Of a stretch of 64,000 nucleotides of DNA, positions 17,885 to 26,528 are shown piece after piece. Each line of letters opens with the position of its first letter. Position 1 is the first letter of the stretch. Made by a program: the position numbers and the translations under genes. Source of the DNA: Alphaproteobacteria bacterium (GTDB taxonomy: Bacteria > Pseudomonadota > Alphaproteobacteria > Caulobacterales > Caulobacteraceae); contig JAHJOK010000034.1 of the NCBI GenBank assembly GCA_018820205.1, positions 1 through 64,000 of the forward strand. Direction: 5' to 3'. The notes under the pieces were generated by a model. That model was given only the letters and a program-made list of their open reading frames with translations. It did not search any database and was not told the origin of the DNA.

Positions 17885-18736
17885 TCAGCGCGCCCACGGC
17901 TCCGTCGCCAGCGCCGTGATCACCCGATCCAGTGCCTTGGCGAAACGGTCGTAGTCGGCGGACGGCTCCAGCGTACGCTGATCCAGATAGAGCGCGCGGT
18001 TCAGCTCCACCTGGATGGCCTGAAACCCCTCGTCGGGCCGCCCCCAGGTCTGGGTTGAATAGCCCCCCGCATAGGGGGAGTTCAGCCCCACACGCCAGCC
18101 CTGCGCATCGAACAGGGCCCGCACCCGCCGGGTCGTCGCCCCCCGGCAGGCCGAGCCGTGCCGATCGCCCAGAACCACATCCAGCCCCCGCCCCGAACGC
18201 CCGGCCGGCGCGGCGCGCGACGGCATCGAATGCCAGTCGATCAGCAGGGCGACGCCATGACGCGCCCGCGCCGCCTGCATCAGTTCGGCGAGCGCGGCGT
18301 GGTAGGGCGCATGCACCCGCGCCAGTCGATGCTCGGCCTCCGCCAGTGACAGTCGCCGGTCGTACAACGCCGTTCCGTCGCCCGCTCGCCGGGGGATGAC
18401 CCCAAATCCGGCGAGAACCTTGGCCGTAGGATCCGGGGCGACGCAGTCGGACACCAGGTCGGGATCCAGTTCCGACGGCGACCGGTTCAGATCGACATAG
18501 GCCCGCGATACGCGGCCCGCGATCAGCGGCGCGCCCAGCAGCGGCCCCGGGGCCGCAAGACGATCGACCCCGACGTCCTCGGCGCTGCGCAGGGTGGCGA
18601 TCGACAACCCGCCCATCGTCCCCATGTCGTCGGGACGATGGACCCCGGAATGAGGCGAGGCGAACACGACGCGCCCGATCTCACCCGGCGCCGGGGTGAC
18701 GGCAAACGTCGGTTCGGCGGCAAGCGGCGGCGTCAT
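17885..18736 (-). CDS. N-formylglutamate amidohydrolase family protein
   Basis: 283 residues. The zinc hydrolase fold is indicated by VVFASPHSGVHRP (metal His), AEDVGVDRLAAP, AYVDLNRSPSELDP, LIDWHSMPS (metal His near residue 168), VVLGDRHGSACRG, GWRVGLNSPYAGGY and IQVELNRALYLD. The family releases formate from N-formylglutamate in histidine degradation, but no other hut gene is present here, so its substrate could differ. The start codon has only a closely placed GGGACGG. It is convergent with the small RNA. Confidence 0.85.
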   Translation of the reverse strand: MTPPLAAEPTFAVTPAPGEIGRVVFASPHSGVHRPDDMGTMGGLSIATLRSAEDVGVDRLAAPGPLLGAPLIAGRVSRAYVDLNRSPSELDPDLVSDCVAPDPTAKVLAGFGVIPRRAGDGTALYDRRLSLAEAEHRLARVHAPYHAALAELMQAARARHGVALLIDWHSMPSRAAPAGRSGRGLDVVLGDRHGSACRGATTRRVRALFDAQGWRVGLNSPYAGGYSTQTWGRPDEGFQAIQVELNRALYLDQRTLEPSADYDRFAKALDRVITALATEPWAR

Positions 18737-18859
18737 CCGTCCCGCATAACCTGTTTTCCACCGGCATCCACCGTCGGCGACCTGCGAGCTGCGGGAATTT
18801 CATGGCCGGTTTACGGTTCCCGGATTAGCGTGCCGGCTGGATACGGGGGACGACCACGC

Positions 18860-19219
18860 ATGGCGCGCATTCTGCTGGCCGAAGACGACGCTTCGCTGCG
18901 GGGATTCCTGACACGCGCGCTGGAACGCGCCGGGCATCAGGTGGTCGATTGCGAGAATGGCGACGACGCCATCGACGCCCTCGAACACGGCCCCTACGAC
19001 CTGCTTCTGACCGACATCGTCATGCCCGGCGCCGACGGGATCGAGGTCGCGCGCGTCGCCGCCGCCCGCCAGCCGGGACTGCGCATCATGTTCATCACCG
19101 GTTTCGCCGCCGTCGCCCTGTCGGCGGCCCAGGCCAGCCCCCAGGCCAAGGTGCTGTCCAAGCCCGTCCACCTGCGCGACCTGGTCAGCGAAGTCGAAAA
19201 GATGTGCGCGGCGGCGTGA
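18860..19219 (+). CDS. cpdR: CpdR-type single-domain response regulator
   Basis: 119 residues, a lone receiver domain. The acidic pocket is EDD (8-10), the phosphoacceptor is Asp52 in LLLTDIVMP, the conserved Thr is in MFITGFAAVAL, and Lys is in VLSKPVHLRDLV. The FITGFAAVAL and KVLSKP.HLRDLV stretches are typical of Caulobacter CpdR. That protein, when unphosphorylated, primes ClpXP to degrade cell-cycle substrates and is itself controlled by the CckA-ChpT relay. The protein ends in three alanines, compatible with ClpXP recognition. The start at 18860 begins the domain directly. Confidence 0.9.
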   Translation: MARILLAEDDASLRGFLTRALERAGHQVVDCENGDDAIDALEHGPYDLLLTDIVMPGADGIEVARVAAARQPGLRIMFITGFAAVALSAAQASPQAKVLSKPVHLRDLVSEVEKMCAAA

Positions 19220-19343
19220 CATCAGGAACGGCGCTATCGCTCGGCGCGTGGCGCCTCGCTGCTTGAGCGCAGGGTCGGCAAAATGGTCGTCCGGCGCGGC
19301 GGCAGCACTTTCGCCCAGTCTAAATAACGCCCTCGTTTGGCCC

Positions 19344-19373
19344 TTGCAGCTTTCATAGGGGCTGGGGTATAGA
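19344..19373 (+). promoter_or_regulatory. likely promoter of tRNA-Val
   Basis: TTGCAG (19344-19349) and TATAGA (19368-19373) with an 18-base spacer, about 40 bases upstream of the tRNA. The rest of the 195-base gap after cpdR shows no gene. Confidence 0.5.
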
Positions 19374-19414
19374 CCCCTCCTTCCCGTTCCGGACCCGTTC
19401 GGAACCGTCTTGGC

Positions 19415-19489
19415 GGATGCGTAGCTCAGCGGGAGAGCACCTCGTTGACATCGAGGGGGTCACAGGTTCAATCCCTGTCGCGTCCACCA
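19415..19489 (+). tRNA. tRNA-Val (anticodon GAC)
   Basis: A complete 75-nt cloverleaf with encoded CCA. The acceptor stem GGATGCG pairs with CGCGTCC (one G-U), the D arm is GCTC...GAGC, the anticodon stem is CCTCG/CGAGG with loop TTGACAT, and the T arm is ACAGG/CCTGT with TTCAATC. Anticodon GAC reads valine codon GTC. Confidence 0.96.
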
Positions 19490-19532
19490 TTCTCCTTTCC
19501 CGACATCTTCAGCGACAGCGGGCCTCAGCGGC

Positions 19533-20336
19533 CTAAAGTTTCGTGCGGAGCGACCACAGCTCGGGGAAGCACCGCCGGTCCAGCGTGGACGCCAGATAGG
19601 CGACGCCCTCGGTGCCGCCGGTGCCGCGACGACGGCCGATGATCCGCTCGACTGTGACGACATGCTTGTGCCGCCAGGTCACCAGGGCGTCGTCCAGATC
19701 GACCAGCTTTTCCGCCAGCTGATAGAAGGTCCACCAGCGGTCGGTGTCGCGGTAGACCTCCAGCCACGCCTGTTCGACGGCCTCGGACGGCTCGTATGGC
19801 CGGCTGACGTCGCGGTTCAGGGTCGCCGTGGGCACGGGAAGACCGGCCGCCGCCAACTGGGCCAGGGCGTCGTCATAGAGGCTGGGGGCCGCCAAGGCCG
19901 CGGACAGGGCAGCATGGGCCTCGGGCCGGTCGGTCTGGAACGCCAGGAATTTGGCGTCCTTCAGCCCCAGCATGGTCTCCAGGCGACGGAACTGGTCGCT
20001 CTGGAAGCCCGAGCTTGAGCCCAGCACGCCGCGAAACTGGAGGTAATCCGCCGGTGTCATGGTGGCCAGGATGTCCCAGCTCTGCGTCATTACCGCCTGG
20101 ATGCGGCTGACCCGCGCCAGGCTCTTGTAGGCCGGGACCAGATCGCCCGAGCGCACCAGCCGCTGGGCCAGGGCGACCTCGTGCAGGATCTGCTTCAGCC
20201 ACAGTTCCTTGGCCTGATGGATGATGACGAACAGCATTTCGTCGTGCTGGTCGCTGATCGGATCCTGGGCCGAGAGCAGGCGGTCCAGCCCCAGATAGAG
20301 GGCATAGGTCATGTCGGCGGCGGGCGTATCGGTCAT
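19533..20336 (-). CDS. kynA: tryptophan 2,3-dioxygenase
   Basis: 267 residues. This haem enzyme opens the indole ring of tryptophan to N-formylkynurenine, the first step of the kynurenine pathway. Family marks are MTYALYLGLDRLLSAQ, the substrate and haem-site helix DEMLFVIIHQAKELWLKQ (distal His), RRLETMLGLKD, LEVYRDTDRWWTFYQL and, near the C-terminus, WRHKHVVTVERIIGRRRGTGGTEGVAYL with the proximal haem His. Its start could be at 20336 or the internal ATG at 20312. The other kynurenine genes are not in the window. Confidence 0.95.
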   Translation of the reverse strand: MTDTPAADMTYALYLGLDRLLSAQDPISDQHDEMLFVIIHQAKELWLKQILHEVALAQRLVRSGDLVPAYKSLARVSRIQAVMTQSWDILATMTPADYLQFRGVLGSSSGFQSDQFRRLETMLGLKDAKFLAFQTDRPEAHAALSAALAAPSLYDDALAQLAAAGLPVPTATLNRDVSRPYEPSEAVEQAWLEVYRDTDRWWTFYQLAEKLVDLDDALVTWRHKHVVTVERIIGRRRGTGGTEGVAYLASTLDRRCFPELWSLRTKL

Positions 20337-20387
20337 GGGGGCTGTATCGTCCGGAACGCCCGCGCCCTCAACCCATGGCGGTCAAGG

Positions 20388-22013
20388 TCATCCGACAAGC
20401 ACCGGGCGGCCGGCGCCGTCGCCGGGACAGGTCGCGCCGTGAACCCGCACATCCGCCTCGCCGAACTTCAGGCCCAACAGGTCCAGAACCGGGTTGATCG
20501 CCGCGTCCAGCACTGGTCCGAGCGGCGCCACCAGGGCTCCCAGCGCCTGAACGAGGCCTCCCAGCCCGAGCCCGAGGCCGATGATCCTGACGTCAACGTC
20601 CAGCCGCTGAACCAGGCTGACGATCAGCCCCTGGGCCAGGGCGTTCGCCGTCAGGGTCTTCGTCGTCTGGTTCCGGATTTCGGCGTCGGTGAACCGGACC
20701 GTGCGAAAGCCGGGATCGGCGACCTCCACCTCCGCCGTGCCCGTCAGGGTGACCAGCCCCAGGACGGACAGCAATGTCGCCGGCGCCGGAGAGAGGTCCG
20801 TGGTGAAATCGTCCAGATTACGCTCGTCGATCGCGCCGATGGTCGCCCTGGCCAGACCGGGCCGGACGCCCAGGGTCACGCCGCGCGGATCACATGAAAT
20901 GGCCTCCAGTCGGGCCTCGGACGCCGCCAGTTCGATCAGGATGGGCAGGTCGACCTGGGCCAGACCGGACAGTTTCTGCGCCGTCCGCGCCCGGACATAG
21001 AGCCGCGTCTGAGCCGTGCGGATGATCGGGCTGCCGTCGCCGGTGACGGTCAGCCACGGAGAGCGGTTTGGGCGTTCGCCGATCGCGAGACGGACATCCA
21101 GCGCGGCGATACCGGCCTGCGCGCCCAACGACAGGGCGGCCTGGCGTTCGCCGCCCGTCTCCAGCATGGCCATGGCCAGATCCAGCACCGAGACCGACGT
21201 ATCCAGTCCCTCCGCGATTCCACCGTCGGCGCCGGCCTCGAGGCCGATCAGATCGCCGAGTTGGACGGTGACGCCGGTCGCCGGTCCCGTCAGCTTGGTC
21301 AGCGCGGAATCCGCATGATTTCCGGCCAGATTCTGCAGCACCCGTAGCGCTCGTCCGGCGTCGATCTGGCGCGTCAGCAATGTCTCATAGTCCCCGGCGG
21401 TCACGTCCAGCTCCGTCGCGAGCGCATCGGAAAAGCCGAGCAGATTCACCTGCGCATCCGCCAGGGCCGTGTAGTCCATCAGGCTCAACGCCACCGTGTC
21501 GCCCGTCAGACCGCTGAGCAGTTGGTTGGCGACGCCGCCGTCCAGCCGCGCCAGCCGCGACCCGATCGAGAACATGGCGCGGGGCGGCTCGACCAGCGTC
21601 GCCGCCGTCGCCGACCGGGTCAGGACCCAGGTGTCGCGCCCCAGTATCCAGCGCCCGAAATACAGCCGGCTGGCGCGCGTCGCGATGACCCGAACCGCAT
21701 TGACATCGGCGGCCCCGGGCACGAAGCGCGCGGCGGGGTCCAGGGCCGCGTCCGGCGTATATCGACCCAGTTCAATCGTGGCGGCGGCCCGGTCCAGATT
21801 AGCGGATACGGTCGCCTGGGCGGCGAGCAGCGGCCGGTCCATCGTCTGCGCCGCCGACAGGGACGCCAGGTCCGCCGCGCCTTGGAGCGCGCGCCCGTCC
21901 AGCGCTAGCGAGGCCAGATCGATCGTGATGGCGGCAAGGGCGCAGATGAGTCCCCCCGCCGCGGCCGTCATGATGGCGATGCCGCCCCGGTCGTCGCCGG
22001 CGAGGCGACGCAT
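20388..22013 (-). CDS. TadG-like pilus or envelope protein
   Basis: 541 residues. The N-terminus RLAGDDRGGIAIMTAAAGGLICALAAITIDLASLALDGRALQGAADLASLSAA is a classical Tad-G prepilin-like helix: a single membrane segment followed by a helix with alternating Ala and small residues. The rest (about 60-541) is a large extracytoplasmic region rich in Ala, Leu, Asp and Thr with no obvious VWA MIDAS motif. Two cysteines near the C-terminus and at about residue 385 may form a disulphide. It starts one base after the TadE-like stop. The Tad assembly ATPase genes are absent, so this pair may be an orphan module. Confidence 0.8.
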   Translation of the reverse strand: MRRLAGDDRGGIAIMTAAAGGLICALAAITIDLASLALDGRALQGAADLASLSAAQTMDRPLLAAQATVSANLDRAAATIELGRYTPDAALDPAARFVPGAADVNAVRVIATRASRLYFGRWILGRDTWVLTRSATAATLVEPPRAMFSIGSRLARLDGGVANQLLSGLTGDTVALSLMDYTALADAQVNLLGFSDALATELDVTAGDYETLLTRQIDAGRALRVLQNLAGNHADSALTKLTGPATGVTVQLGDLIGLEAGADGGIAEGLDTSVSVLDLAMAMLETGGERQAALSLGAQAGIAALDVRLAIGERPNRSPWLTVTGDGSPIIRTAQTRLYVRARTAQKLSGLAQVDLPILIELAASEARLEAISCDPRGVTLGVRPGLARATIGAIDERNLDDFTTDLSPAPATLLSVLGLVTLTGTAEVEVADPGFRTVRFTDAEIRNQTTKTLTANALAQGLIVSLVQRLDVDVRIIGLGLGLGGLVQALGALVAPLGPVLDAAINPVLDLLGLKFGEADVRVHGATCPGDGAGRPVLVG

Positions 22014-22014
22014 C

Positions 22015-22446
22015 TCAGAATCCGCCCGTGCGAACCACGGCGGTTCGCACGATCTGGTCGGGCGGCGCCGGCAGCAGCGCGGCCATGGCCAGGATCGGAT
22101 GTTCGCTGGCGTCCATCGTGATGCGCACACGGATCGCTTCAGCATCGCTTTCAACCGCCACGGTCAGATCGTCGGGGTTCAGCCCCGCGCCCCGCTGAGC
22201 CTCCTGGGCCACGAAGGCCTGCGCCAGCAGTGTCCGCTCTTGGGCATCCAGCCCCGACAGGGCCGCCCGGGCGCTTTCGGTCGCCAGCGACTGGACGCCC
22301 TGCGCCAGCCAGAACCAGCCGCCATAGACCACCATCCCCATCAGCAGCAGAACCAGCAGCGGCCCCAACAGCGCGAACTCGATCGCGACGGACCCGGCCC
22401 GCCGCCGTATCAGCTCCCTCCGAGGTCGGTCGTAATTCATCGACAT
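22015..22446 (-). CDS. TadE-like pseudopilin
   Basis: About 143 residues. The helix RRRAGSVAIEFALLGPLLVLLLMGMVVYGGWFWLAQGVQ has the prepilin-type hydrophobic segment and the GSVAIEFALL signature of TadE minor pseudopilins. A short soluble domain follows. The start is uncertain: ATGs at 22446 and 22440 are both possible, with no clear ribosome site. It is probably processed and secreted by a Tad machinery encoded elsewhere. Confidence 0.82.
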   Translation of the reverse strand: MSMNYDRPRRELIRRRAGSVAIEFALLGPLLVLLLMGMVVYGGWFWLAQGVQSLATESARAALSGLDAQERTLLAQAFVAQEAQRGAGLNPDDLTVAVESDAEAIRVRITMDASEHPILAMAALLPAPPDQIVRTAVVRTGGF

Positions 22447-22539
22447 ACGATGATTAACGATCAAAATCGTATCTGAACGGTGAATGGCGCACGACCGGAT
22501 TCTTCAGGGAGTTTCGGGGAGGGCTTGACCTCGCGTGAC

Positions 22540-22552
22540 GTTATTTCATAAC
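22540..22552. promoter_or_regulatory. candidate Zur box over the znuD promoter
   Basis: GTTAT, three bases (TTC), ATAAC is a perfect 5+5 palindrome with the three-base centre of the Zur consensus (GTTAT-ANT-ATAAC). It covers the -10 region of a promoter with TTGACC at 22525-22530 and ATAACA at 22548-22553 (17-base spacer). Zinc-bound Zur sitting here would block transcription of the receptor gene starting at 22584. Confidence 0.65.
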
Positions 22553-22583
22553 ACTACCTTTCCGTTCACGCAGAGTGCCCGTC

Positions 22584-24638
22584 ATGCGCCCCTCCTCCCT
22601 GTCCGCACGATCCGTCCTTTTCGCCGCCGTCAGTTGGGCGGCGCTGGGCGGGCCGGCCCTCGCACAATCCGCGACGAATGCGCCGCGCCAGGACGAGCCG
22701 GCTCAACTGGGCGAGATCATCGTCACCGGCGCGCCGTTCGGGATCAGCCGCAACGCCACCACGATCGCCACCACGGTCATCGACGAGGAGACCCTGGCCG
22801 TCGCGCCGGCCGCCTCGCTGGGCGACCTGCTCAATGGCACGCCGGGCGTTCGCTCCACCGCCTTCGCACCCGGCGCCAGCCGGCCTGTCATCCGGGGGCT
22901 GAGCGGACCGCGCGTTCAGGTGCTGACCAACGGGGTCGGGCTGATCGACGCCTCTTCGGTGTCCCCGGACCACCAGGTCGCGGCCGACCCGGCGGAATCC
23001 AACCGGATCGAGATCATTCGCGGGCCTTCGACGCTGATCTACGGCGGAACCGCCATCGGCGGCGTCGTCAACATTCTGGACGGCCGCATTTCCGAAGCCC
23101 TGCCCGAGGACGGCGTTGACGGCCACCTGTCGGCCCAGGGTTCGACCGTGGATCACGGCTCACTGTTCTCGGCCCGCACCGAGATCGCCCTGGGATCGTT
23201 CGTCCTCCACCTCGACGCCCTGAAAAAGGATACCGACGACTACGATATCCCGTCGGCGGCGATATCCCGGCGTCTGGCCGATGCCCAGGGCGTGGACCGC
23301 GAGGACACGGGAACCCAACCCAACAGCTTTTCCGAACTGGAGGCCAAGGGCGCGGGGGTTTCATACATCGGCGACCGGGGCTTTGTCGGCGTGGCCTACA
23401 AGGAGACCGACAGCACCTATGGCGTCGTCGCCGAAGACGCGGTCTTCATCGGCCTCGAACAGCAGAGGTTCGACGCGCGCGCCGGCTATCGATTCGACAG
23501 CGGCCCGTTCCGGGAGTTGCGTGCGACCTACGGCCAGGCCGACTACACCCACACCGAGTTCGAGGACGTGGGCGAGCCGGGCACCATCTTCGCCTCGGAC
23601 GGCCACGAAGCGCGCCTCGACCTGATCCAGCGCGAACGCGATGGCTGGAACGGCGCCATCGGGGTGCAGAGCCTGTCGCGGAACTTCTCCGCCGTCGGCG
23701 AAGAGGCCTATGTCCCGACGACGGAGATCGACGAGGCCGGCGCCTATGCGGTCCAGCGCCTGGATTTCGACGGCTACGGGTTCGAGGGCGGCCTGCGCTA
23801 TGACCGCCGCAGCCTTCGCGCCACGCCGCTCGGCGGAAGCGGCGAGATCGACCGCGACTTCGACAACTGGTCCGCCTCGGGCGCCGCGTTCGTGCGCCCC
23901 TCGTCCGGCCTGTTCCTCGGTCTCAGCCTGGCCCACAACGAGCGTGCGCCGTCCGAGGTCGAACTGTTCGCCGACGGCCTGCACATCGCCACGGCGGCCT
24001 ACGAGCGCGGAGATCCGGGACTGGACAGCGAGAAGGTCACCACGATCGAAGCCACGGCGCACCTGGATCGAGGCGATTTCCGTGGCGACTTGCACGTCTA
24101 CGGCTCCAGCTATGACGGCTTCATCGATCTGCGCGACACCGGCGCTGTCTTCGCGTTCGACGAGGACGGCGAGATCGAGGAATTCCCGATCTTCGCCTAT
24201 CAGCAGACGGGCGCCGACTTCCGCGGTTTCGAGGCGGAAATGGCCTATGACGTCTGGTCGTCGGGCGCGCGCGTCGTGACGCTGGAAGGCGCGGCGGATT
24301 ACGTCGAGGCCGAGACCGACCTGGGACCGGCGGCGCGCATCCCGCCCTGGTCTGTCACCGCCCGCGTCAAATACGCCTCGACGCCCGCGGACCTGTCGCT
24401 GGAGGTCCGCCATGTCGGCGAACAGGACGATACCGCGGCGTTCGAACTGCCGACGGACAGCTACACGCTGGTCAATCTGTTCGGGGCCTGGCGACCGTTC
24501 AGGAGCCGCAATGTCAGCCTGTTCGCCGAAGGCCGGAACCTGACGGACGAGGAAGCCCGCGAACACGCCTCGTTTTTGAAGGACATCGCGCCCCAGCCCG
24601 GCCGCAACCTGCGTGTCGGCGTGACCTACCGCTTCTGA
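22584..24638 (+). CDS. znuD: TonB-dependent receptor, ZnuD-like (zinc uptake)
   Basis: 684 residues from the ATG at 22584 (a GTG three codons earlier is also possible). A signal peptide (ending PALAQS), a TonB box region (LGEIIVTGAP), a plug domain (about 45-160, with RPVIRGLSGPRVQVLTNGVG, SSVSPDHQVAADP and GPSTLIYGGTAIGGVVN), then a 22-strand barrel ending in VGVTYRF. The stretches AHNERAPSEVELFADGLHIAT, QQTGADFRGFEAE and NLTDEEAREHASFLKDIAPQPGR resemble neisserial ZnuD, an outer membrane zinc receptor. The Zur-like box in the promoter agrees. Haem or another metal is the main alternative. Confidence 0.85.
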   Translation: MRPSSLSARSVLFAAVSWAALGGPALAQSATNAPRQDEPAQLGEIIVTGAPFGISRNATTIATTVIDEETLAVAPAASLGDLLNGTPGVRSTAFAPGASRPVIRGLSGPRVQVLTNGVGLIDASSVSPDHQVAADPAESNRIEIIRGPSTLIYGGTAIGGVVNILDGRISEALPEDGVDGHLSAQGSTVDHGSLFSARTEIALGSFVLHLDALKKDTDDYDIPSAAISRRLADAQGVDREDTGTQPNSFSELEAKGAGVSYIGDRGFVGVAYKETDSTYGVVAEDAVFIGLEQQRFDARAGYRFDSGPFRELRATYGQADYTHTEFEDVGEPGTIFASDGHEARLDLIQRERDGWNGAIGVQSLSRNFSAVGEEAYVPTTEIDEAGAYAVQRLDFDGYGFEGGLRYDRRSLRATPLGGSGEIDRDFDNWSASGAAFVRPSSGLFLGLSLAHNERAPSEVELFADGLHIATAAYERGDPGLDSEKVTTIEATAHLDRGDFRGDLHVYGSSYDGFIDLRDTGAVFAFDEDGEIEEFPIFAYQQTGADFRGFEAEMAYDVWSSGARVVTLEGAADYVEAETDLGPAARIPPWSVTARVKYASTPADLSLEVRHVGEQDDTAAFELPTDSYTLVNLFGAWRPFRSRNVSLFAEGRNLTDEEAREHASFLKDIAPQPGRNLRVGVTYRF

Positions 24639-24673
24639 ATCGCCAGTGCGACTACGCCGTCGGCGCAGGGTCT

Positions 24674-24717
24674 CTAGACCAATCGTCGCTTGAGTTGGCG
24701 ATGGACGATTGGTCTAG
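24674..24717. terminator. 14-bp perfect inverted repeat between convergent genes
   Basis: 24674-24687 and 24704-24717 are exact reverse complements around a 16-base centre, followed on the plus strand by an interrupted T-run. It lies between the stop codons of znuD and btuD, so it probably terminates znuD and may insulate btuD. The AT-rich look of the arms differs from the GC-rich terminators elsewhere. Confidence 0.6.
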
Positions 24718-24774
24718 TTTCCTGTTTTTCGCCTTCTTTGCCGCGAACCGGCGTCCACTTCGCTGGCGAATGCT

Positions 24775-25545
24775 CTAGGCACGCCGGACCACATCGATCA
24801 GCGGTCCGCCCGGTCCCTGGATGATGGCGGTCTCGACCCCGTAGGCTCGCTTCAGCAACTCGGGCGTGAACGCCGTGGCGGAGGGCGCGTCGGCCATGAC
24901 ACCGCCCTCGGCCAGGACGATGATCCGGTCGGACAGCCGCTGCGCCATCGACAGATCGTGCAGGGTGATGATGACCCCGACGCCGTCATCCGCCAGTCGG
25001 CGAAACAGGGCGGCGGCGTCCAGCTGGTGCGCGGGATCCAGACCGGTCAGCGGCTCGTCCGCCAGCAGCCATTCGGGCTCTCCTGCAAGGGCGCGCGCGA
25101 TCAGGACCCGCGCCCGCTCGCCGCCCGACAGGGTGTCGACGATCCGGTGTTCTAAGGCCTCGACATTGGCGGCCGCCATCGCACGATCCACCGCGGCGCG
25201 GTCTTCCCCGGTCTGGCCGCGCGCGCCGGTGAACGGCGTCCGCCCCAGTTCGATCAGTGTCCGCGCCTCGACCGACCAGGCGATCTCCGGGGTCTGAGGC
25301 AGGAAGGCCAGCAGCCGGGCGCGGTCACGCGGCTTCATCCCGGTCATGGCGGCGGCGTCCAGCAAGACCCGTCCGGACGTCGGGTCGCGCAGGCCGGCCA
25401 GACAGCTCAGCAGCGTGGACTTGCCGGCGCCGTTGGGGCCGACGATGGCGGTGACCTTGCCGACGTCGATCGACAGGCCGACGCCCGACAGGATCGTCTT
25501 CGATCCGATGGCGACGCCCAGGTCTGTGCAGGACAGGACGCTCAC
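24775..25545 (-). CDS. btuD: vitamin B12 ABC transporter, ATP-binding protein
   Basis: 256 residues. It starts at a GTG overlapping the btuC stop (GTGA), with GGAGGAAG eight bases upstream. Walker A is GPNGAGKST (about 34-42), the Q-loop is in LPQTPEI, the ABC signature is LSGGERARV, Walker B is WLLADEP, and the switch His is in ITLHDLSMA. It powers import of the substrate delivered by BtuF through BtuC. It is the last gene of the riboswitch-controlled operon, which makes cobalamin the likely substrate. Confidence 0.9.
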   Translation of the reverse strand: MSVLSCTDLGVAIGSKTILSGVGLSIDVGKVTAIVGPNGAGKSTLLSCLAGLRDPTSGRVLLDAAAMTGMKPRDRARLLAFLPQTPEIAWSVEARTLIELGRTPFTGARGQTGEDRAAVDRAMAAANVEALEHRIVDTLSGGERARVLIARALAGEPEWLLADEPLTGLDPAHQLDAAALFRRLADDGVGVIITLHDLSMAQRLSDRIIVLAEGGVMADAPSATAFTPELLKRAYGVETAIIQGPGGPLIDVVRRA

Positions 25546-26528
25546 GCGATCTTCCTCCGCAGGCGCAGCAGCAACCACAGAAAGAAGGGCGCGCCGAGGA
25601 CCGCCATGGCGACGCCCAGCTTCACCTCGCCCGCAGCCGGGGTCAGTCGCACCAGGATGTCGCCGGCGAGAACGATGACCGCTCCGCCGAGAATGCTGGG
25701 AACGAGCAGCGCCCCCGGCCGGGCCCCGACCAGCGGCCGCAGCAGGTGCGGCGTGACCAGGCCGACGAAACCGATCACTCCGGTGACGGCGACGCTGGCC
25801 CCGGCCGCCAGAGCGACCCCCAGCGCCAGGGTCCAGCGGGTCATCGGCATGGATATCCCCAGCGACCTCGCGCCGACCTCGCCCAGCGTCAGGGCGTCGA
25901 GCGCCCGTCCGGTGGTCAGCAACAGCCCGCAACCGATGACGACGAAGGGGGCGGCCATCTTCACCTCCTCGAAGCTGCGGTCGGCCAACGAGCCCATCAG
26001 CCAGTCGACGATCTCGGCGACGGCCCAGGGGTTGGGGGCCAGGGACAGGGCCAGCGATACCCCGGCGCTGGACAGGATGTTCAGGATCGCGCCGGCGAGG
26101 ATGAAGGTCACCAGGCTCGACGCCGAACCCGACAGCAGCATCAGGACAGCGACCCCGATCAGCGCCCCGCTGACGGCCGCGACCGGCAGGGCCCAGGGCG
26201 CATAGGCGGTCACGCCGTAATAGAGCGTCAGCACAGCCCCCAGCGCCGCCATGGACGACACGCCCAGCACCCCGGGGTCGGCCAGCGGATTGCGCGTGTA
26301 GCCCTGCAGCACCGCGCCGGAGAGCCCCAGCGCAGCGCCGACCGCAATGCCCAGCAGGGTCCGCGGCAGCCGAAGCTCGAACACGATGGCCCAGCGCGCA
26401 TCGACCTCAGGCGAAACCCAGGCGCTCCACGGCACCCAGACCTTGCCGGCGATCAGACTGATCCCGGCAAGAAGCAGCAGCAGAAGGATCAAGCCTGCGT
26501 ACAGAAGGGGACGACTGACGGGTTTCAT
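25542..26528 (-). CDS. btuC: vitamin B12 ABC transporter, permease (FecCD family)
   Basis: 328 residues with about ten membrane helices, first at about 8-27 (LLYAGLILLLLLLAGISLIAG). Family marks are LRLPRTLLGIAVGAALGLSGAVLQGYTRNPLADPGVLGVSSMAALGAV and, near the C-terminus, VTGVIGFVGLVTPHLLRPLVGARPGALL, the ATPase-coupling region. It overlaps btuF by four bases (ATGA). FecCD permeases also carry ferric siderophores and haem; the operon context points to cobalamin. Confidence 0.92.
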   Translation of the reverse strand: MKPVSRPLLYAGLILLLLLLAGISLIAGKVWVPWSAWVSPEVDARWAIVFELRLPRTLLGIAVGAALGLSGAVLQGYTRNPLADPGVLGVSSMAALGAVLTLYYGVTAYAPWALPVAAVSGALIGVAVLMLLSGSASSLVTFILAGAILNILSSAGVSLALSLAPNPWAVAEIVDWLMGSLADRSFEEVKMAAPFVVIGCGLLLTTGRALDALTLGEVGARSLGISMPMTRWTLALGVALAAGASVAVTGVIGFVGLVTPHLLRPLVGARPGALLVPSILGGAVIVLAGDILVRLTPAAGEVKLGVAMAVLGAPFFLWLLLRLRRKIA

